Shown here piece by piece: positions 17,789-27,441 of a DNA stretch of 64,000 nucleotides (positions are counted from its first letter, which is position 1; each line of letters begins with the position of its first letter). The DNA comes from Candidatus Fokinia cryptica (lineage in GTDB: Bacteria; Pseudomonadota; Alphaproteobacteria; Rickettsiales; Midichloriaceae): positions 638,182 to 702,181 of the forward strand of contig NZ_CP110343.1 of the NCBI RefSeq assembly GCF_034359305.1, written 5' to 3'. Both the position numbers and the translations under genes were made by a program. The notes under the pieces are model-generated. The model did no database searches. It was given only the letters and a program-made list of their open reading frames with translations, and was not told the origin of the DNA.

Positions 17789-19054
17789 ATGTCAAGCCAA
17801 AAAATAAGCTGTCAGTTTTGTGGCCGGAGCGGCAGTGTACTGAAGAAAGTAATTATAGGAAAAGAAGCTATGATATGCGGCAGTTGCGTAGAACTCTGCA
17901 ATCTTATCCTTAAAGGAGATAAAGGTAATAATTATAATTCTCCCGAAGCCTTAGAATGTCCTATTCCTAAAGACATAACAGAAAAGTTAGATGTTCATAT
18001 AGTTGGCCAGCAGAATGCCAAGCGTATTCTTGCCGTAGCCGTATATAATCATTTTTGTAGGATCAAAAATCATGAGACTCCTTTGCATGCTGAACAAGAA
18101 GAGAGTATAAAAAGGATACAAGAAGAGCTTAGAGAGGTTGAGATCGCTAAAAGCAACATATTGTTAATAGGACCTTCCGGATGTGGAAAAACCCTTATCG
18201 CTGAAACTTTAGCAAAAATCTTCTCACTTCCATTTGCAATAGCTGATGCCACTACATTAACGGAAACTGGTTACGTTGGAGAAGATGTGGAGAATGTGAT
18301 TATGAGACTCCTGATTAATTGCGATTATAACGTAGAAGCAGCTCAAAAAGGTATAGTATACATAGATGAAATAGATAAACTTGCAAAAAAGAAACATGGT
18401 GGATCTACTGCTCGTGACATATCAGGCGAAGGGGTACAACAAGGACTATTGAAGCTAATAGAAGGTACTGTCGTCAATGTAAGTAGACATAGAGGTAGCG
18501 AGCCTATACAAGTCAATACCAAAAATATACTGTTCGTTGTTGGTGGAGCGTTTGAGGGATTAGAAAAGATTATTAGCTCTAGAGTAATAGATTCTGGAAT
18601 AGGATTTTTATCAACTGGAATAAAGAATAACAGAAATCACGCTGAACTATCCGCTACCCTAAGAAAAGTAGAGCATGAAGATCTTTTAGAGTACGGTCTT
18701 ATTCCGGAGTTTATAGGAAGATTGCCTGTAATTGTAACTCTCGATGCCTTAACTGAGAATGATCTCGTGTCTATATTAATCTCTCCTAGAAATGCACTAA
18801 TAAAACAGTATAAAAAAGTTCTTCTTCAAAATAATATAGAGTTAGAGTTTGATCATGATGCCCTTATAGAGATAGCACGACTCAGCATAAGGAAAAAGAC
18901 AGGAGCACGAGGATTGCGTTCTATTTTGGAACATTTACTAATAGAGTACATGTTTGAAGCACCACATAATCAATCTTATCGAAAAATTGTAATTACTAAG
19001 AATAATGTGTTAGACTTCTTCTCTGAATCTAGGGTGGCTAACTCTATAGCGTAA
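17789..19054 (+). CDS. clpX: ClpX, ATPase subunit of the ClpXP protease
   Basis: AAA+ unfoldase that recognises tagged or native substrates and feeds them to ClpP. At 421 residues it is full length. The N-terminal zinc-binding domain has Cys8, Cys11, Cys30 and Cys33. Walker A is GPSGCGKT at about residues 128-135 and Walker B ends in IDEIDK near residue 193. The pore-loop region GYVGEDVE and the sensor region are intact, and [12 protein letters not shown] is the C-terminal small-domain signature. clpP is not in this window, although the two genes are often adjacent. clpX is divergent from the SDR gene. topA follows 23 bp downstream on the same strand. Confidence 0.97.
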   Translation: MSSQKISCQFCGRSGSVLKKVIIGKEAMICGSCVELCNLILKGDKGNNYNSPEALECPIPKDITEKLDVHIVGQQNAKRILAVAVYNHFCRIKNHETPLHAEQEESIKRIQEELREVEIAKSNILLIGPSGCGKTLIAETLAKIFSLPFAIADATTLTETGYVGEDVENVIMRLLINCDYNVEAAQKGIVYIDEIDKLAKKKHGGSTARDISGEGVQQGLLKLIEGTVVNVSRHRGSEPIQVNTKNILFVVGGAFEGLEKIISSRVIDSGIGFLSTGIKNNRNHAELSATLRKVEHEDLLEYGLIPEFIGRLPVIVTLDALTENDLVSILISPRNALIKQYKKVLLQNNIELEFDHDALIEIARLSIRKKTGARGLRSILEHLLIEYMFEAPHNQSYRKIVITKNNVLDFFSESRVANSIA

Positions 19055-19077
19055 GAAATTTTTGTTAGGGGAATAAT

Positions 19078-21438
19078 ATGGAACTTTTAATTGTAGAGTC
19101 TCCGTCTAAAGCTAAGTCTATAGGTGGCTATCTAGGTAAAGGATTTAGCGTGATATCCTCATATGGACACGTGCGCTCCATACCTTCTAAATCTGGCATG
19201 ATAGATTGTGATAATCAGTTTCGTCCAACTTACTCTTTATCAGAAAAAGCTTTACAGATCGTGGAACAAATCACGGAAAAGGCTAAGAAGGCTACAAACA
19301 TATACTTAGCTACCGATCCAGATAGAGAAGGAGAGGCTATTGCTTGGCATATAGCAGAGATACTAAAGGAAAGAAATGTAATATCAGAAAAATCTAAGAT
19401 AAGACGAATAGTTTTTTATGAGATAACAAAAAATGCAATACAAAATGCACTAAAATCTTACAGCGAGATAAGAATGCCACTTGTATACGCACAAAGAGCA
19501 CGAGAAGCACTTGATTACATTATAGGATTCAATTTATCTCCAGTCTTATGGCGAAAGATACCTAGTAGTAAATCTGCAGGTCGTGTACAGTCTGTGGCGG
19601 TAAAGATGATAGCAGAAAGAGAAAATGAAATATTACTTTTTGACTCTAAAGAATATTGGTCAATTCACATTAATTTTTTACTTTCTGAATCGCAATTTTT
19701 GGAATGTAAATTACTTCAATTTAATGGAAAAGAATTGAAAAAATTGTCAATTAGCAACGAGGAGCAAGCAAATGACATCAAAAGCGCAATAATCGATCTA
19801 AATTACGCTGTGGATGATATTACTCAAACTGAAAGTAGTAATCAGCCACCACCTCCATTTACTACTTCTACAATGATGCAAGAAGCTTCAAAAAGATTTG
19901 GTTTTACGGCTCAAAAAACTGCACAAATTGCACAAAAATTGTATGAAGGAGTACAGATACACGATCAAACTACCGGACTCATTACTTATATGAGAACTGA
20001 TAGCATATCAGTCTCTCCTGAAGTAATTAGCACAGTTACTACACTAATACAAAAGAAATACGGTTTAGAATATTCTCTAAAGAATCCTCGTACTTTTATA
20101 AATAAAACCAAAAATGCTCAAGAAGCTCACGAGGCAGTAAGACCAACCGATCCTCTACTTACTCCAGACTCTATAAGACAACATCTCACTGAAGAGCAAT
20201 ACAAGCTATATAAAATGATATGGTGTCGGCTTGTTGCAAGTCAAATGCAACCATCTAAACATAAGCATGTTACCGTTGCAGTAAATGGTACTGATAGTAA
20301 CGGTAATGTTGAAGCTATTGCTTCAACATCAGCATCATGTGTGATTTTTGATGGCTTCACAAAGATATATGAGGTAATTAGCGATAAAATGGAAGAAGAT
20401 ATTAGTGCAATCCCATCTCTTTCAGTTGAAAATTTAGAAAAATATATCAAGAAAAATGCTAAATTGATATTTCATGATATCACTACAAAACAACATTTCA
20501 CTAAACCTCCTTCCAGATACTCCGAGGCTACTTTAATAAAAGCTATGGAAGAGTTAGGTATAGGACGACCTTCTACATACCCATCAATCATAGGAATAAT
20601 ACAAAAAAGAAATTACGTTATGATACAAAAAAAGAGATTTTACTTAGAAGCGTTAGGAGAAATCACCAATATGTTCTTAGAAGAATATTTTCACAAATAT
20701 ATTGCTTATGACTTTACAGCTAAACTTGAAGACAGTTTGGATCAGATAGCAAATGATAAAGTAAATTATATTGAAATATTACAGGATTTTTGGAAAGGAT
20801 TTCACACAACTGTACTACAGACAATGAAGATCGAAATTACCACCGTTATGAAATCCTTAAATGAAAAAATTAGACCGTATATAGTACATGCTTTTGGAGC
20901 AACGTCAACGAACGAAGCACTATGCCCATCTTGTAAAGATGCACTGACACTCAAATCTGGTAAAATTGGGTCGTTTCTAAGTTGCTGTAAATATCCAAAC
21001 TGTACTTTTACCGTCTCATTAAATGATGTATTTCTGAAACTTCAAAATAGAGGTTCAGCGGGAGAAAAAATAGGCTCAGAAAACAAATATCCAATACTCC
21101 TGTATAATCAAGAAGAAACTGAAGTACCAGTTATGCTATATAATGGAAGATATGGTCTTTATATAGAAATATCAGGAGAAAAAAAAGAACGTTTTACAGT
21201 ACCGCAATCAATGATAGAAAAAACACATGAAGGTTTATATGTAGTTTCCGCAGATAATGCAAGAAAACTCGTATCTTTACCACGTACCATTGGTATACAT
21301 CCAAGCACAAATTTGGAAGTAAAAGTAGGTATAGGTAAGTATGGAGCATACATATTTCACAATAACAAGTATACTACTGCTAAAAAAGTTGATATCTTCT
21401 CATTAACCCTCGATGAGGCACTTGCTATTATAAAGTAA
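19078..21438 (+). CDS. topA: DNA topoisomerase I
   Basis: Type IA topoisomerase that relaxes negative supercoils by passing strands through a transient single-strand break. The N-terminal TOPRIM domain starts at once (LLIVESPSKAKSI) and has the metal motif DPDREGEA near residue 80. The catalytic tyrosine is in TYMRTDS at about residue 304, and GRPSTYPSI is the conserved domain-III region. One C-terminal zinc finger (CPSCKDALTLKSG then CC and C) and a Topo_C-type repeat (VGIGKYGAYI) follow. The 786 residues are slightly short of typical alphaproteobacterial TopA, apparently because there are fewer C-terminal repeats. It lies 23 bp after clpX and probably shares its transcript. Confidence 0.97.
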   Translation: MELLIVESPSKAKSIGGYLGKGFSVISSYGHVRSIPSKSGMIDCDNQFRPTYSLSEKALQIVEQITEKAKKATNIYLATDPDREGEAIAWHIAEILKERNVISEKSKIRRIVFYEITKNAIQNALKSYSEIRMPLVYAQRAREALDYIIGFNLSPVLWRKIPSSKSAGRVQSVAVKMIAERENEILLFDSKEYWSIHINFLLSESQFLECKLLQFNGKELKKLSISNEEQANDIKSAIIDLNYAVDDITQTESSNQPPPPFTTSTMMQEASKRFGFTAQKTAQIAQKLYEGVQIHDQTTGLITYMRTDSISVSPEVISTVTTLIQKKYGLEYSLKNPRTFINKTKNAQEAHEAVRPTDPLLTPDSIRQHLTEEQYKLYKMIWCRLVASQMQPSKHKHVTVAVNGTDSNGNVEAIASTSASCVIFDGFTKIYEVISDKMEEDISAIPSLSVENLEKYIKKNAKLIFHDITTKQHFTKPPSRYSEATLIKAMEELGIGRPSTYPSIIGIIQKRNYVMIQKKRFYLEALGEITNMFLEEYFHKYIAYDFTAKLEDSLDQIANDKVNYIEILQDFWKGFHTTVLQTMKIEITTVMKSLNEKIRPYIVHAFGATSTNEALCPSCKDALTLKSGKIGSFLSCCKYPNCTFTVSLNDVFLKLQNRGSAGEKIGSENKYPILLYNQEETEVPVMLYNGRYGLYIEISGEKKERFTVPQSMIEKTHEGLYVVSADNARKLVSLPRTIGIHPSTNLEVKVGIGKYGAYIFHNNKYTTAKKVDIFSLTLDEALAIIK

Positions 21439-21481
21439 GTATTATCTCAGTATACATAATGTTAAATACTAAGAGTGTAAT

Positions 21482-22504
21482 ATGCCAATTATAGCTATCA
21501 AAAAAAACTTCAACACGAAAGAAGAGTTTTACTCTATCGCTGATGATATCAGAGATATAGATAAAAGCAGCATTTTGGTTGATATCACTTCTCCAAGCGA
21601 TGAAGAAGTAAGAATAATAAGTAAGTTATTCTCACTATATATACCAACGGAAGAAGAAATGGAAATAAGAGAAGTAAAAACACCATTTGAAGTAAAATCA
21701 TCATTTGAAGTAAAAGCTTCAGCTGATAAAAAAAGCGAAACGTATCACATGACGATTACAGCTTTACAAGGAACAAGCGAATCATTCGAAAGCTTTGCTT
21801 TGACACTTACTCTCACTAACGAGTGCCTAATATTAATCAAACATGATAATGCACCACTACTTGAAAGCTTTATAAAAAGAATGGTATTAAGAGACTTTCC
21901 AGAATCTACACTCTCACCGGAACTATTATTGCTATCCGTAATAGAATTTATTGTTGGTAATGTAGCGACCATTTTAGAAGCAGGTGGCAATGAGATCGAT
22001 TTAATATTGCAGATGCTATTCGAAGATGTCGCTAAAACAAAAATTAAAGATAGATACAAGGAAGCACTGCATAAAATAGGTAGATCAGCTCAGCTAATTT
22101 CTAAAAGCAGAGAAAGTTTAATGAGCATACATCGTATGATAATATATTACTCTCAGACTAGATATATACTGCAGAAAAATAAGGAACACAGACTAAGATT
22201 CAACAAAATATCAGGAGAAATTAATTCACTAAATGAATACTCTAATTTTCTCTCGCAACGCAACTCATTTCTTTTCGATGCTGCTCTTGGTGTAATCTCA
22301 GTTGAGCAAAGTGCTATAACGAAACTTTTTACTATAGCATCAGCGGTATTCATGCCACCAACTCTAATAGCAAGTATATATGGAATGAATTTCGAATTTT
22401 TACCAGCTCTCACATGGGAATTCGGATATTGGATAGCATTTGTAATGATGCTTATCTCATCAAGCATACCATTAATATATTTCAAGAGAAAAGGATGGAT
22501 ATAG
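21482..22504 (+). CDS. corA: CorA-type magnesium/cobalt transporter
   Basis: Pentameric inner-membrane channel for Mg2+ uptake. The 340-residue protein has a large cytoplasmic alpha/beta domain followed by a long stalk helix. Two C-terminal membrane helices end the chain, with the signature YGMN at about residues 300-302 at the end of the first. The chain closes with a basic tail (KRKGW), as in the family. A stretch near residues 55-80 is rich in Glu, Val and Lys and contains a short internal repeat (PFEVKSSFEVKASADKK). The start is ATG at 21482. It sits between topA and tolQ on the same strand. Confidence 0.93.
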   Translation: MPIIAIKKNFNTKEEFYSIADDIRDIDKSSILVDITSPSDEEVRIISKLFSLYIPTEEEMEIREVKTPFEVKSSFEVKASADKKSETYHMTITALQGTSESFESFALTLTLTNECLILIKHDNAPLLESFIKRMVLRDFPESTLSPELLLLSVIEFIVGNVATILEAGGNEIDLILQMLFEDVAKTKIKDRYKEALHKIGRSAQLISKSRESLMSIHRMIIYYSQTRYILQKNKEHRLRFNKISGEINSLNEYSNFLSQRNSFLFDAALGVISVEQSAITKLFTIASAVFMPPTLIASIYGMNFEFLPALTWEFGYWIAFVMMLISSSIPLIYFKRKGWI

Positions 22505-22564
22505 ATGAAATTGATTTTTTTGAATGCTACATATAACATTTCTTATCTTCGATTTTTCGTAAGT

Positions 22565-23248
22565 ATGAATAACTCTATACTATCCGTAATAAGTAGCTCT
22601 ACACTTGTCGTACAGCTAGTATTCTTAACCTTACTCTTAATGTCCATATATTCTTGGTCAATAATACTACACAAGATATTTCTACTACGAAAAGTAGAAA
22701 AAAATACAAATCTTTTTGAAGATGAATTTTTTAGAGAATTACCGATTGGAGAAGTTTTAGTACACTTCTCTCATAAAAGCGAATTTATACCGCATCACTC
22801 TCTTGCCATCAAGATGATAGATGCATGTAAATATGGAGGAACCGCAAATCACTCTAAAGATTCAACACATTTCAGCAAATTAAAAGAAAATATGTCGCAT
22901 ATCACAAATTCCGTAATAGAGAAAAAGATAATAGCTTTAAGTAGTGGCATAGGTATGCTTGGAATAATAGGATCTCTAGCTCCTTTTGTAGGATTACTCG
23001 GTACTGTATGGGGCATTATGGATAGTTTTCAGTCTATTGCATTACAGAAGAATATAACAATCGCAACTGTAGCACCAGGTATAGCAGAAGCTTTGCTTGC
23101 AACAGCCATTGGACTTTTTGTTGCTATACCGAGCGTATTTTACAATAATAAGATGAATCTTATGATATCTGAAATCGAATCAAGAACTCGCGTTTTTTCA
23201 TCAGAATTATGGGGGTTAATTATTTCGAATACTATGAATGATGAGTAA
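22565..23248 (+). CDS. tolQ: TolQ/ExbB-family proton-channel protein
   Basis: Inner-membrane MotA/TolQ/ExbB component that, with a TolR/ExbD partner, uses the proton gradient to energise the Tol-Pal system. The ATG at 22565 gives 227 residues beginning MNNSILSVISSSTLVVQLVF, the usual TolQ N-terminus. The frame opens 20 codons earlier at 22505, directly after corA. Three membrane helices are evident: near residue 25, near 140 (LGIIGSLAPFVGLLGTVWGIM, the conserved core) and near 175 (PGIAEALLATAIGLFVAIPSV, containing the family's GIAEAL motif). The usual partner gene tolR does not follow; an SH3-domain gene overlaps by 11 bp instead. Confidence 0.92.
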   Translation: MNNSILSVISSSTLVVQLVFLTLLLMSIYSWSIILHKIFLLRKVEKNTNLFEDEFFRELPIGEVLVHFSHKSEFIPHHSLAIKMIDACKYGGTANHSKDSTHFSKLKENMSHITNSVIEKKIIALSSGIGMLGIIGSLAPFVGLLGTVWGIMDSFQSIALQKNITIATVAPGIAEALLATAIGLFVAIPSVFYNNKMNLMISEIESRTRVFSSELWGLIISNTMNDE

Positions 23249-23771
23249 AGAAAATGGAAAGTGGAAAATTGCAAAATACGTAGCGGTAATTTTTCTCACT
23301 ATCATAATACATCGTGAAAAATGCATATCTGCAACAGCAGTAGATAATGCTCCAAAATATGGAAGAGTTACTAATCTTCCAATTCCAAGATTTACTAGTA
23401 TCAAATCTTCTAAAGTTCTTATGAGAGTAGGAGCAGGATATGATTATCCTGTATTTAAATCTTATTCATGTATTAATATGCCAGTACAAGTACTAGACGA
23501 ATTTAAACAGTGGAGAAAAGTATTAGACTACGAAAAGAATATAGGATGGATACACGAGTCTTTATTAAGTTCCAATAAAACTGCTAAGGTAACTAGCTCT
23601 AAAGCATCATTAAGATATTTTCCTTCATACCAATTTCCAAAAATAGGTATGCTAAAAAATGGCTCTATTGTAAAAATCTTAAAACGAAAAAATGCATGGT
23701 GTAAAATAGCTATTAACGAGATAAAAGGCTGGGTAGAAGAGGATCATTTATGGGGAATCAATAAAAAATAA
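23238..23771 (+). CDS. Secreted bacterial SH3-domain protein
   Basis: A 177-residue protein with an N-terminal hydrophobic segment (VAVIFLTIIIH near residues 15-25) that acts as signal or anchor, followed by two bacterial SH3-like modules. The first (about residues 55-110) contains the family's LMRVGAGYDYPV and a W-RKV-DYE-x-x-x-GWIHESLL core. The second (about 115-170) contains KASLRYFPSYQFPKIGMLK and GWVEEDHLWG. Such SH3_4/DUF1058-type proteins are common in Alphaproteobacteria and are thought to bind cell-wall peptides. The gene overlaps tolQ by 11 bp, so it is probably translationally coupled and may act at the same envelope site. Confidence 0.85.
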   Translation: MMSKENGKWKIAKYVAVIFLTIIIHREKCISATAVDNAPKYGRVTNLPIPRFTSIKSSKVLMRVGAGYDYPVFKSYSCINMPVQVLDEFKQWRKVLDYEKNIGWIHESLLSSNKTAKVTSSKASLRYFPSYQFPKIGMLKNGSIVKILKRKNAWCKIAINEIKGWVEEDHLWGINKK

Positions 23772-23908
23772 ATTTGAAAAAGTTATTTATCAAAATTTAC
23801 CACTTTCTATAAAAGGGATAAATTGAATGAAATTACTGATACTCTACTACTCTAAAGGAGCACTATTTGATACGATATCCATTTAAAGGTAATTATTACA
23901 TTTATATA

Positions 23909-23955
23909 ATTTTTTACTTAAAAGCAATTAATAGTATTAATTTTAAGTAAAAAAT
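23909..23955. repeat. Perfect 15-bp inverted repeat
   Basis: ATTTTTTACTTAAAA (23909-23923) is an exact inverted repeat of TTTTAAGTAAAAAAT (23941-23955) with a 17-nt loop. It lies between the SH3 gene stop and the start of the orphan at 23988. The stem is A/T-rich but far longer than chance for this spacing. It could be a bidirectional terminator for the tolQ operon or an operator for the orphan gene. Confidence 0.6.
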
Positions 23956-23987
23956 GATATTATATTCTTAATAAGATATTAATATCA

Positions 23988-24740
23988 ATGATAATTATGT
24001 TACGCTTTACTCATACAAAGAACTATACATATGATCCATGTAAGTATCATTCATTATTAGAAAAAAATGCATACATTATGCATATCAACATCGAGTTATC
24101 GCAAATATATTGCTCTATTTTCACTCCTTATAATCTTATTACAAAGATTCCACATATTCTTACTACATCATTAAAAAAATTAGAAATAGAAAAAAACAAT
24201 ATGCTACATGATATAATATCAAACATATATCAAGCACAGTACTTTATCGATTTTCAAGAAAAACTAAAACTGATTTTATATAAAATTAAAGAATTAAACT
24301 TCTTTTACAACTATGATATCACAATGATAAATAAATCACTGGTACATTTAGGTGGTTCTATTCTTGCTGAGAAAATTGATATCACAAATAACATTCTTAC
24401 TATATTCAATAACAAAACAATGCATAACGTTGCTAAAACACATCAAATATGCGCAGAAACAAAATTCTCTATCCAAACAGTAAATAACTCTTTAGTTTCA
24501 ATTATTGGTTACAATTCTCAAGTAGCTTCAGTTTTAAATACATTAAGTGAGAAATTTATAATTAAAAAAGTTATATTAAATAAACATAACGCTAATCATC
24601 AACAAATATTGAATAATTCTCAAAATCTTTTAGAGCATCAAGATGAGCTAAAAAATGACATTATAGAATTCTTAAATGAGCAATCTCCAACAATGCCAGA
24701 ATTTTTATACCTTACTATAGAAGAAAATTCAGAAATATAA
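23988..24740 (+). CDS. Orphan protein of unknown function
   Basis: I do not recognise this 250-residue protein. Two in-frame ATGs (23988 and 23997) are possible starts and neither has a Shine-Dalgarno. The sequence is Asn/Ile/Lys/His-rich and looks soluble and mostly helical, with no signal peptide or clear membrane segment. It has an amphipathic Leu/Lys/Glu stretch at about residues 60-105. The C-terminus is acidic (LTIEENSE). It lies alone between a perfect inverted repeat and the convergent spoT gene. Composition is more AT-biased than in the flanking housekeeping genes, which suggests weak constraint or lineage specificity. Confidence 0.65.
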   Translation: MIIMLRFTHTKNYTYDPCKYHSLLEKNAYIMHINIELSQIYCSIFTPYNLITKIPHILTTSLKKLEIEKNNMLHDIISNIYQAQYFIDFQEKLKLILYKIKELNFFYNYDITMINKSLVHLGGSILAEKIDITNNILTIFNNKTMHNVAKTHQICAETKFSIQTVNNSLVSIIGYNSQVASVLNTLSEKFIIKKVILNKHNANHQQILNNSQNLLEHQDELKNDIIEFLNEQSPTMPEFLYLTIEENSEI

Positions 24741-24795
24741 GAATCAATGAAATATAAAATTTAATATCACAATAAAACTTTTAATTCATATCTTG

Positions 24796-26943
24796 CTAAA
24801 ATTTTCTAGGCCTTACATGTGATGAAATCCTAATTGTATTACCGGATTTCTTTTTGCATGATTCTATAAAATGCCTCATTGTGTTATCATGAAACTCTCG
24901 AATTTTAACATCAATCTTAAAAAGTTCGCCATTTTCAGACAGCTCGATGTTAACGCATTGTGGAAACATGGAAAATGCTAATTTTACTATTTCCAGCATA
25001 CTTTCAATCTCTCCAATAATTGCAATCGAAAACATTATTTTTTCAATAATATCGTTCCATTTTATCTTTACTCTCTCTTCGTCTTCTATAATTTCCATAC
25101 AAGTATTCATGTGAATCTCTAACACGTTGTCTCTTCTTTTAATCCCTATAATTTCATCTAATGGAAGAGGTGCGCAACAATCAGAAAAAATAATCGTTGT
25201 CTTTTTATTGTACTCTGACTTTTTACTTTGTATTTCATCAGGTATTTTCCGTACTGAAGAAATGTTTGAAAATATCTTTTTACTTAATACGACTTTATCT
25301 AGCTTTGATACTCGAATTTTTCCACATCCTATTAAATAGTATAATTCAGCTCTAGTCATCACATGAAATGAGCCCATCAAAATATTAATAAACTCCGCTA
25401 GATACTCGATACGATGCTTTCTCAATACTCCAAGTAGTTGCCCTTTCCCTACCTCAATAATAGACATTTTTCCTTGTTTCTTGAGGTATTTTCTAATATT
25501 TCTTATCGCTTTAGTAGTTACTGCGGCATTTAGCCAATCCAATTTTACATTGATATGTTGCCCAGTAACTACCTGCACGCTATCGCCATTCGTTAATACA
25601 TGATTTAATGCTACATCTACTGAATTAACAAAAACTTTAGTACATCTCAATCCAACATCAGAATGTATTGCAAATGCAAAATCCAACACTGTACTACCCT
25701 TAGGTAGGGAAATCACTTTACCTTCTGGAGAAAAGCAAGATATCGAACTAGGAGAAATACTTCGCTCTACATAATCCATTATAGTATCAGGAGAATTAGT
25801 TCTATCTAGCGCATGATCCAACTCTAAAAGCCATTGTTTAGATATACTTGAAGCAAGTTCTGAACTATTTTTATAACGCCAATGAGCTGCAATCCCATTT
25901 TCCGCTATTTTATGCATATCAAATGTCCTAATTTGAATTTCGATCGGTATTTCTAAAACATTTGCAATCGATGTATGAAGAGACTGGTAACCATTACTTT
26001 TAGGCATACTGATATAGTCTTTTATTCTACCAGGTATAGCAGTATATGTAGCATGTATAGCAAACAAGGCTAAATAGCATTCTTTTACAGTATTAGTTAA
26101 AATCCGAAAACCTAAAATATCATGAAGTTGACTAATACCTTCTATAGGTATTCCTTTTTCTTTAATTTTACATAGAACAGAGTATGGGTCTTTTTCCCTA
26201 CACATTATAACAGCTTTAATATCATGTTTCTTCATCACTTCATCTAGAATATGAAGAATTCTATCTTTATCTTTCAAACATCTTCGCTTAACGGAATTTA
26301 ATCTTTGAACAATTCTTCTATGCATAGCTGCATCCAACGCATCAGAAGCTAAATTAGCAAGCTCATTCTTACACCATTCTATACCTAATTTCTCCGCTAA
26401 TGGTACATATATTTTAAGCGTTTCCCGCGCAATTCTTTCTATTTTTCTGCTTTTTTTGAGAGACTGGATAGTCTTCATATTATGCAATCTATCTGCAAGC
26501 TTTATAAGTAACACTATTATGTCATCTGCACCAGCTAAAAGAAATTTCTTCATACTCTGCGAATATCTAAAAGCAGCACTTAAATAAGTGTCTTTTTTTA
26601 CTTTAGTTAATCCATCTACTAATTCTGCTTCTTTTTCACCAAACAAAGCTCTGAGCTCTTGGATAGTACAGCTACTATCTTCAAGCACATCGTGTAATAT
26701 TGCTGCTACAACCGCTTTTGTATTTAAATTAAATTGAAGAACTATCATAGCAACTTCAATGCAATGTAAAACGTATGGTTCTCCTGAACTTCTTTTTTGC
26801 CCACTATGTAGATTCCTCGCGACATGTATAGCTCTTTCTACAGCACTTCTATCAATATTTTGAAAACGTTGCTCTATCATAGATAGCAGCTTTTCAGCTG
26901 CTTCATCAATTTGAGCTTCGCTCGAATTATCTATTTGTGACAT
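24796..26943 (-). CDS. spoT: Bifunctional (p)ppGpp synthetase/hydrolase, SpoT/Rsh type
   Basis: Makes and degrades the stringent-response alarmone. The full-length 715-residue protein has an N-terminal HD hydrolase domain with His84-Asp85 in LHDVLED and a second His at HSGQ. The synthetase domain lies at about residues 235-370, with conserved ISMPKSNGYQSLHT and EIQIRT motifs. A TGS domain follows near residues 395-455 (PKGSTVLDFAFAIHSDVG), and the C-terminal part ends in an ACT-like segment. Both catalytic domains look intact. Many Rickettsiales carry only fragmented spoT genes, so an intact copy is notable. It is the first gene of a lone minus-strand transcript. Confidence 0.94.
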   Translation of the reverse strand: MSQIDNSSEAQIDEAAEKLLSMIEQRFQNIDRSAVERAIHVARNLHSGQKRSSGEPYVLHCIEVAMIVLQFNLNTKAVVAAILHDVLEDSSCTIQELRALFGEKEAELVDGLTKVKKDTYLSAAFRYSQSMKKFLLAGADDIIVLLIKLADRLHNMKTIQSLKKSRKIERIARETLKIYVPLAEKLGIEWCKNELANLASDALDAAMHRRIVQRLNSVKRRCLKDKDRILHILDEVMKKHDIKAVIMCREKDPYSVLCKIKEKGIPIEGISQLHDILGFRILTNTVKECYLALFAIHATYTAIPGRIKDYISMPKSNGYQSLHTSIANVLEIPIEIQIRTFDMHKIAENGIAAHWRYKNSSELASSISKQWLLELDHALDRTNSPDTIMDYVERSISPSSISCFSPEGKVISLPKGSTVLDFAFAIHSDVGLRCTKVFVNSVDVALNHVLTNGDSVQVVTGQHINVKLDWLNAAVTTKAIRNIRKYLKKQGKMSIIEVGKGQLLGVLRKHRIEYLAEFINILMGSFHVMTRAELYYLIGCGKIRVSKLDKVVLSKKIFSNISSVRKIPDEIQSKKSEYNKKTTIIFSDCCAPLPLDEIIGIKRRDNVLEIHMNTCMEIIEDEERVKIKWNDIIEKIMFSIAIIGEIESMLEIVKLAFSMFPQCVNIELSENGELFKIDVKIREFHDNTMRHFIESCKKKSGNTIRISSHVRPRKF

Positions 26944-27204
26944 TCTTTTTTTGTTATATTCCTATACATAAATACTAAACCAACATAATAGCGTCAGTCG
27001 ATAATCAATTTAGTTACCTTATTAAAGTAGTGCTAAATAAATATTATTTAACTATTCAACGAATTTTTAACTTCATGATTCACAGAATATAAATAAAGCA
27101 AAAAATTCACAGAAATACCACTACATTATAAATACTACATTTACATTTTATCTCTCGTTCTTTTATCTTTATAGGTAAAATTTCACAGATTTTACGGAAA
27201 GCAC
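26944..27204. other. Intergenic region between spoT and the tRNA-Leu promoter
   Basis: AT-rich and noncoding. The spoT promoter should lie on the minus strand here, but no clear hexamer pair was found. A minus-strand open frame covering 27107-27448 is a conceptual translation of the two tRNA genes and was not called. Confidence 0.4.
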
Positions 27205-27233
27205 TTGTACTATTCTTTTTTAAATAGTATTCA
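27205..27233 (+). promoter_or_regulatory. Candidate promoter for tRNA-Leu/tRNA-Tyr
   Basis: TTGTAC (27205-27210), a 17-bp spacer, then TATTCA (27228-27233). This would start transcription about 20 nt before the mature tRNA-Leu 5' end and could serve both tRNAs, which are 11 bp apart. Confidence 0.4.
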
Positions 27234-27261
27234 TATTTACTAAGGTGTTTTTCTCCTTGTA

Positions 27262-27344
27262 GCCCGTGTGATGGAATGGTAGACATAACGGACTTAAAAT
27301 CCGTGGGGAGCAATCTCTTGCCGGTTCGAGTCCGGCCACGGGTA
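27262..27344 (+). tRNA. tRNA-Leu (anticodon TAA)
   Basis: Cloverleaf with acceptor stem GCCCGTG/CACGGGT. The anticodon stem CGGA/TCCG surrounds the loop CTTAAAA (anticodon TAA), there is a long variable arm as expected for leucine, and the T-loop is TTCGAGT. The CCA end is not encoded. It reads UUA, a frequent codon in this AT-rich genome. Confidence 0.93.
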
Positions 27345-27355
27345 CGCCTTTTCTT

Positions 27356-27441
27356 GGAGGGATGGCTGAGTGGACAAAAGCAGCGGACTGTAAATCCGCC
27401 CGCGTACGCGTTCGTAGGTTCGAATCCTACTCTCTCCACCA
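27356..27441 (+). tRNA. tRNA-Tyr (anticodon GTA)
   Basis: Acceptor stem GGAGGGA/TCTCTCC, anticodon loop CTGTAAA (GTA), a long class II variable arm (CCCGCGTACGCGT region), T-loop TTCGAAT, and an encoded CCA at 27439-27441. It is 11 bp downstream of tRNA-Leu and probably co-transcribed. Confidence 0.93.
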
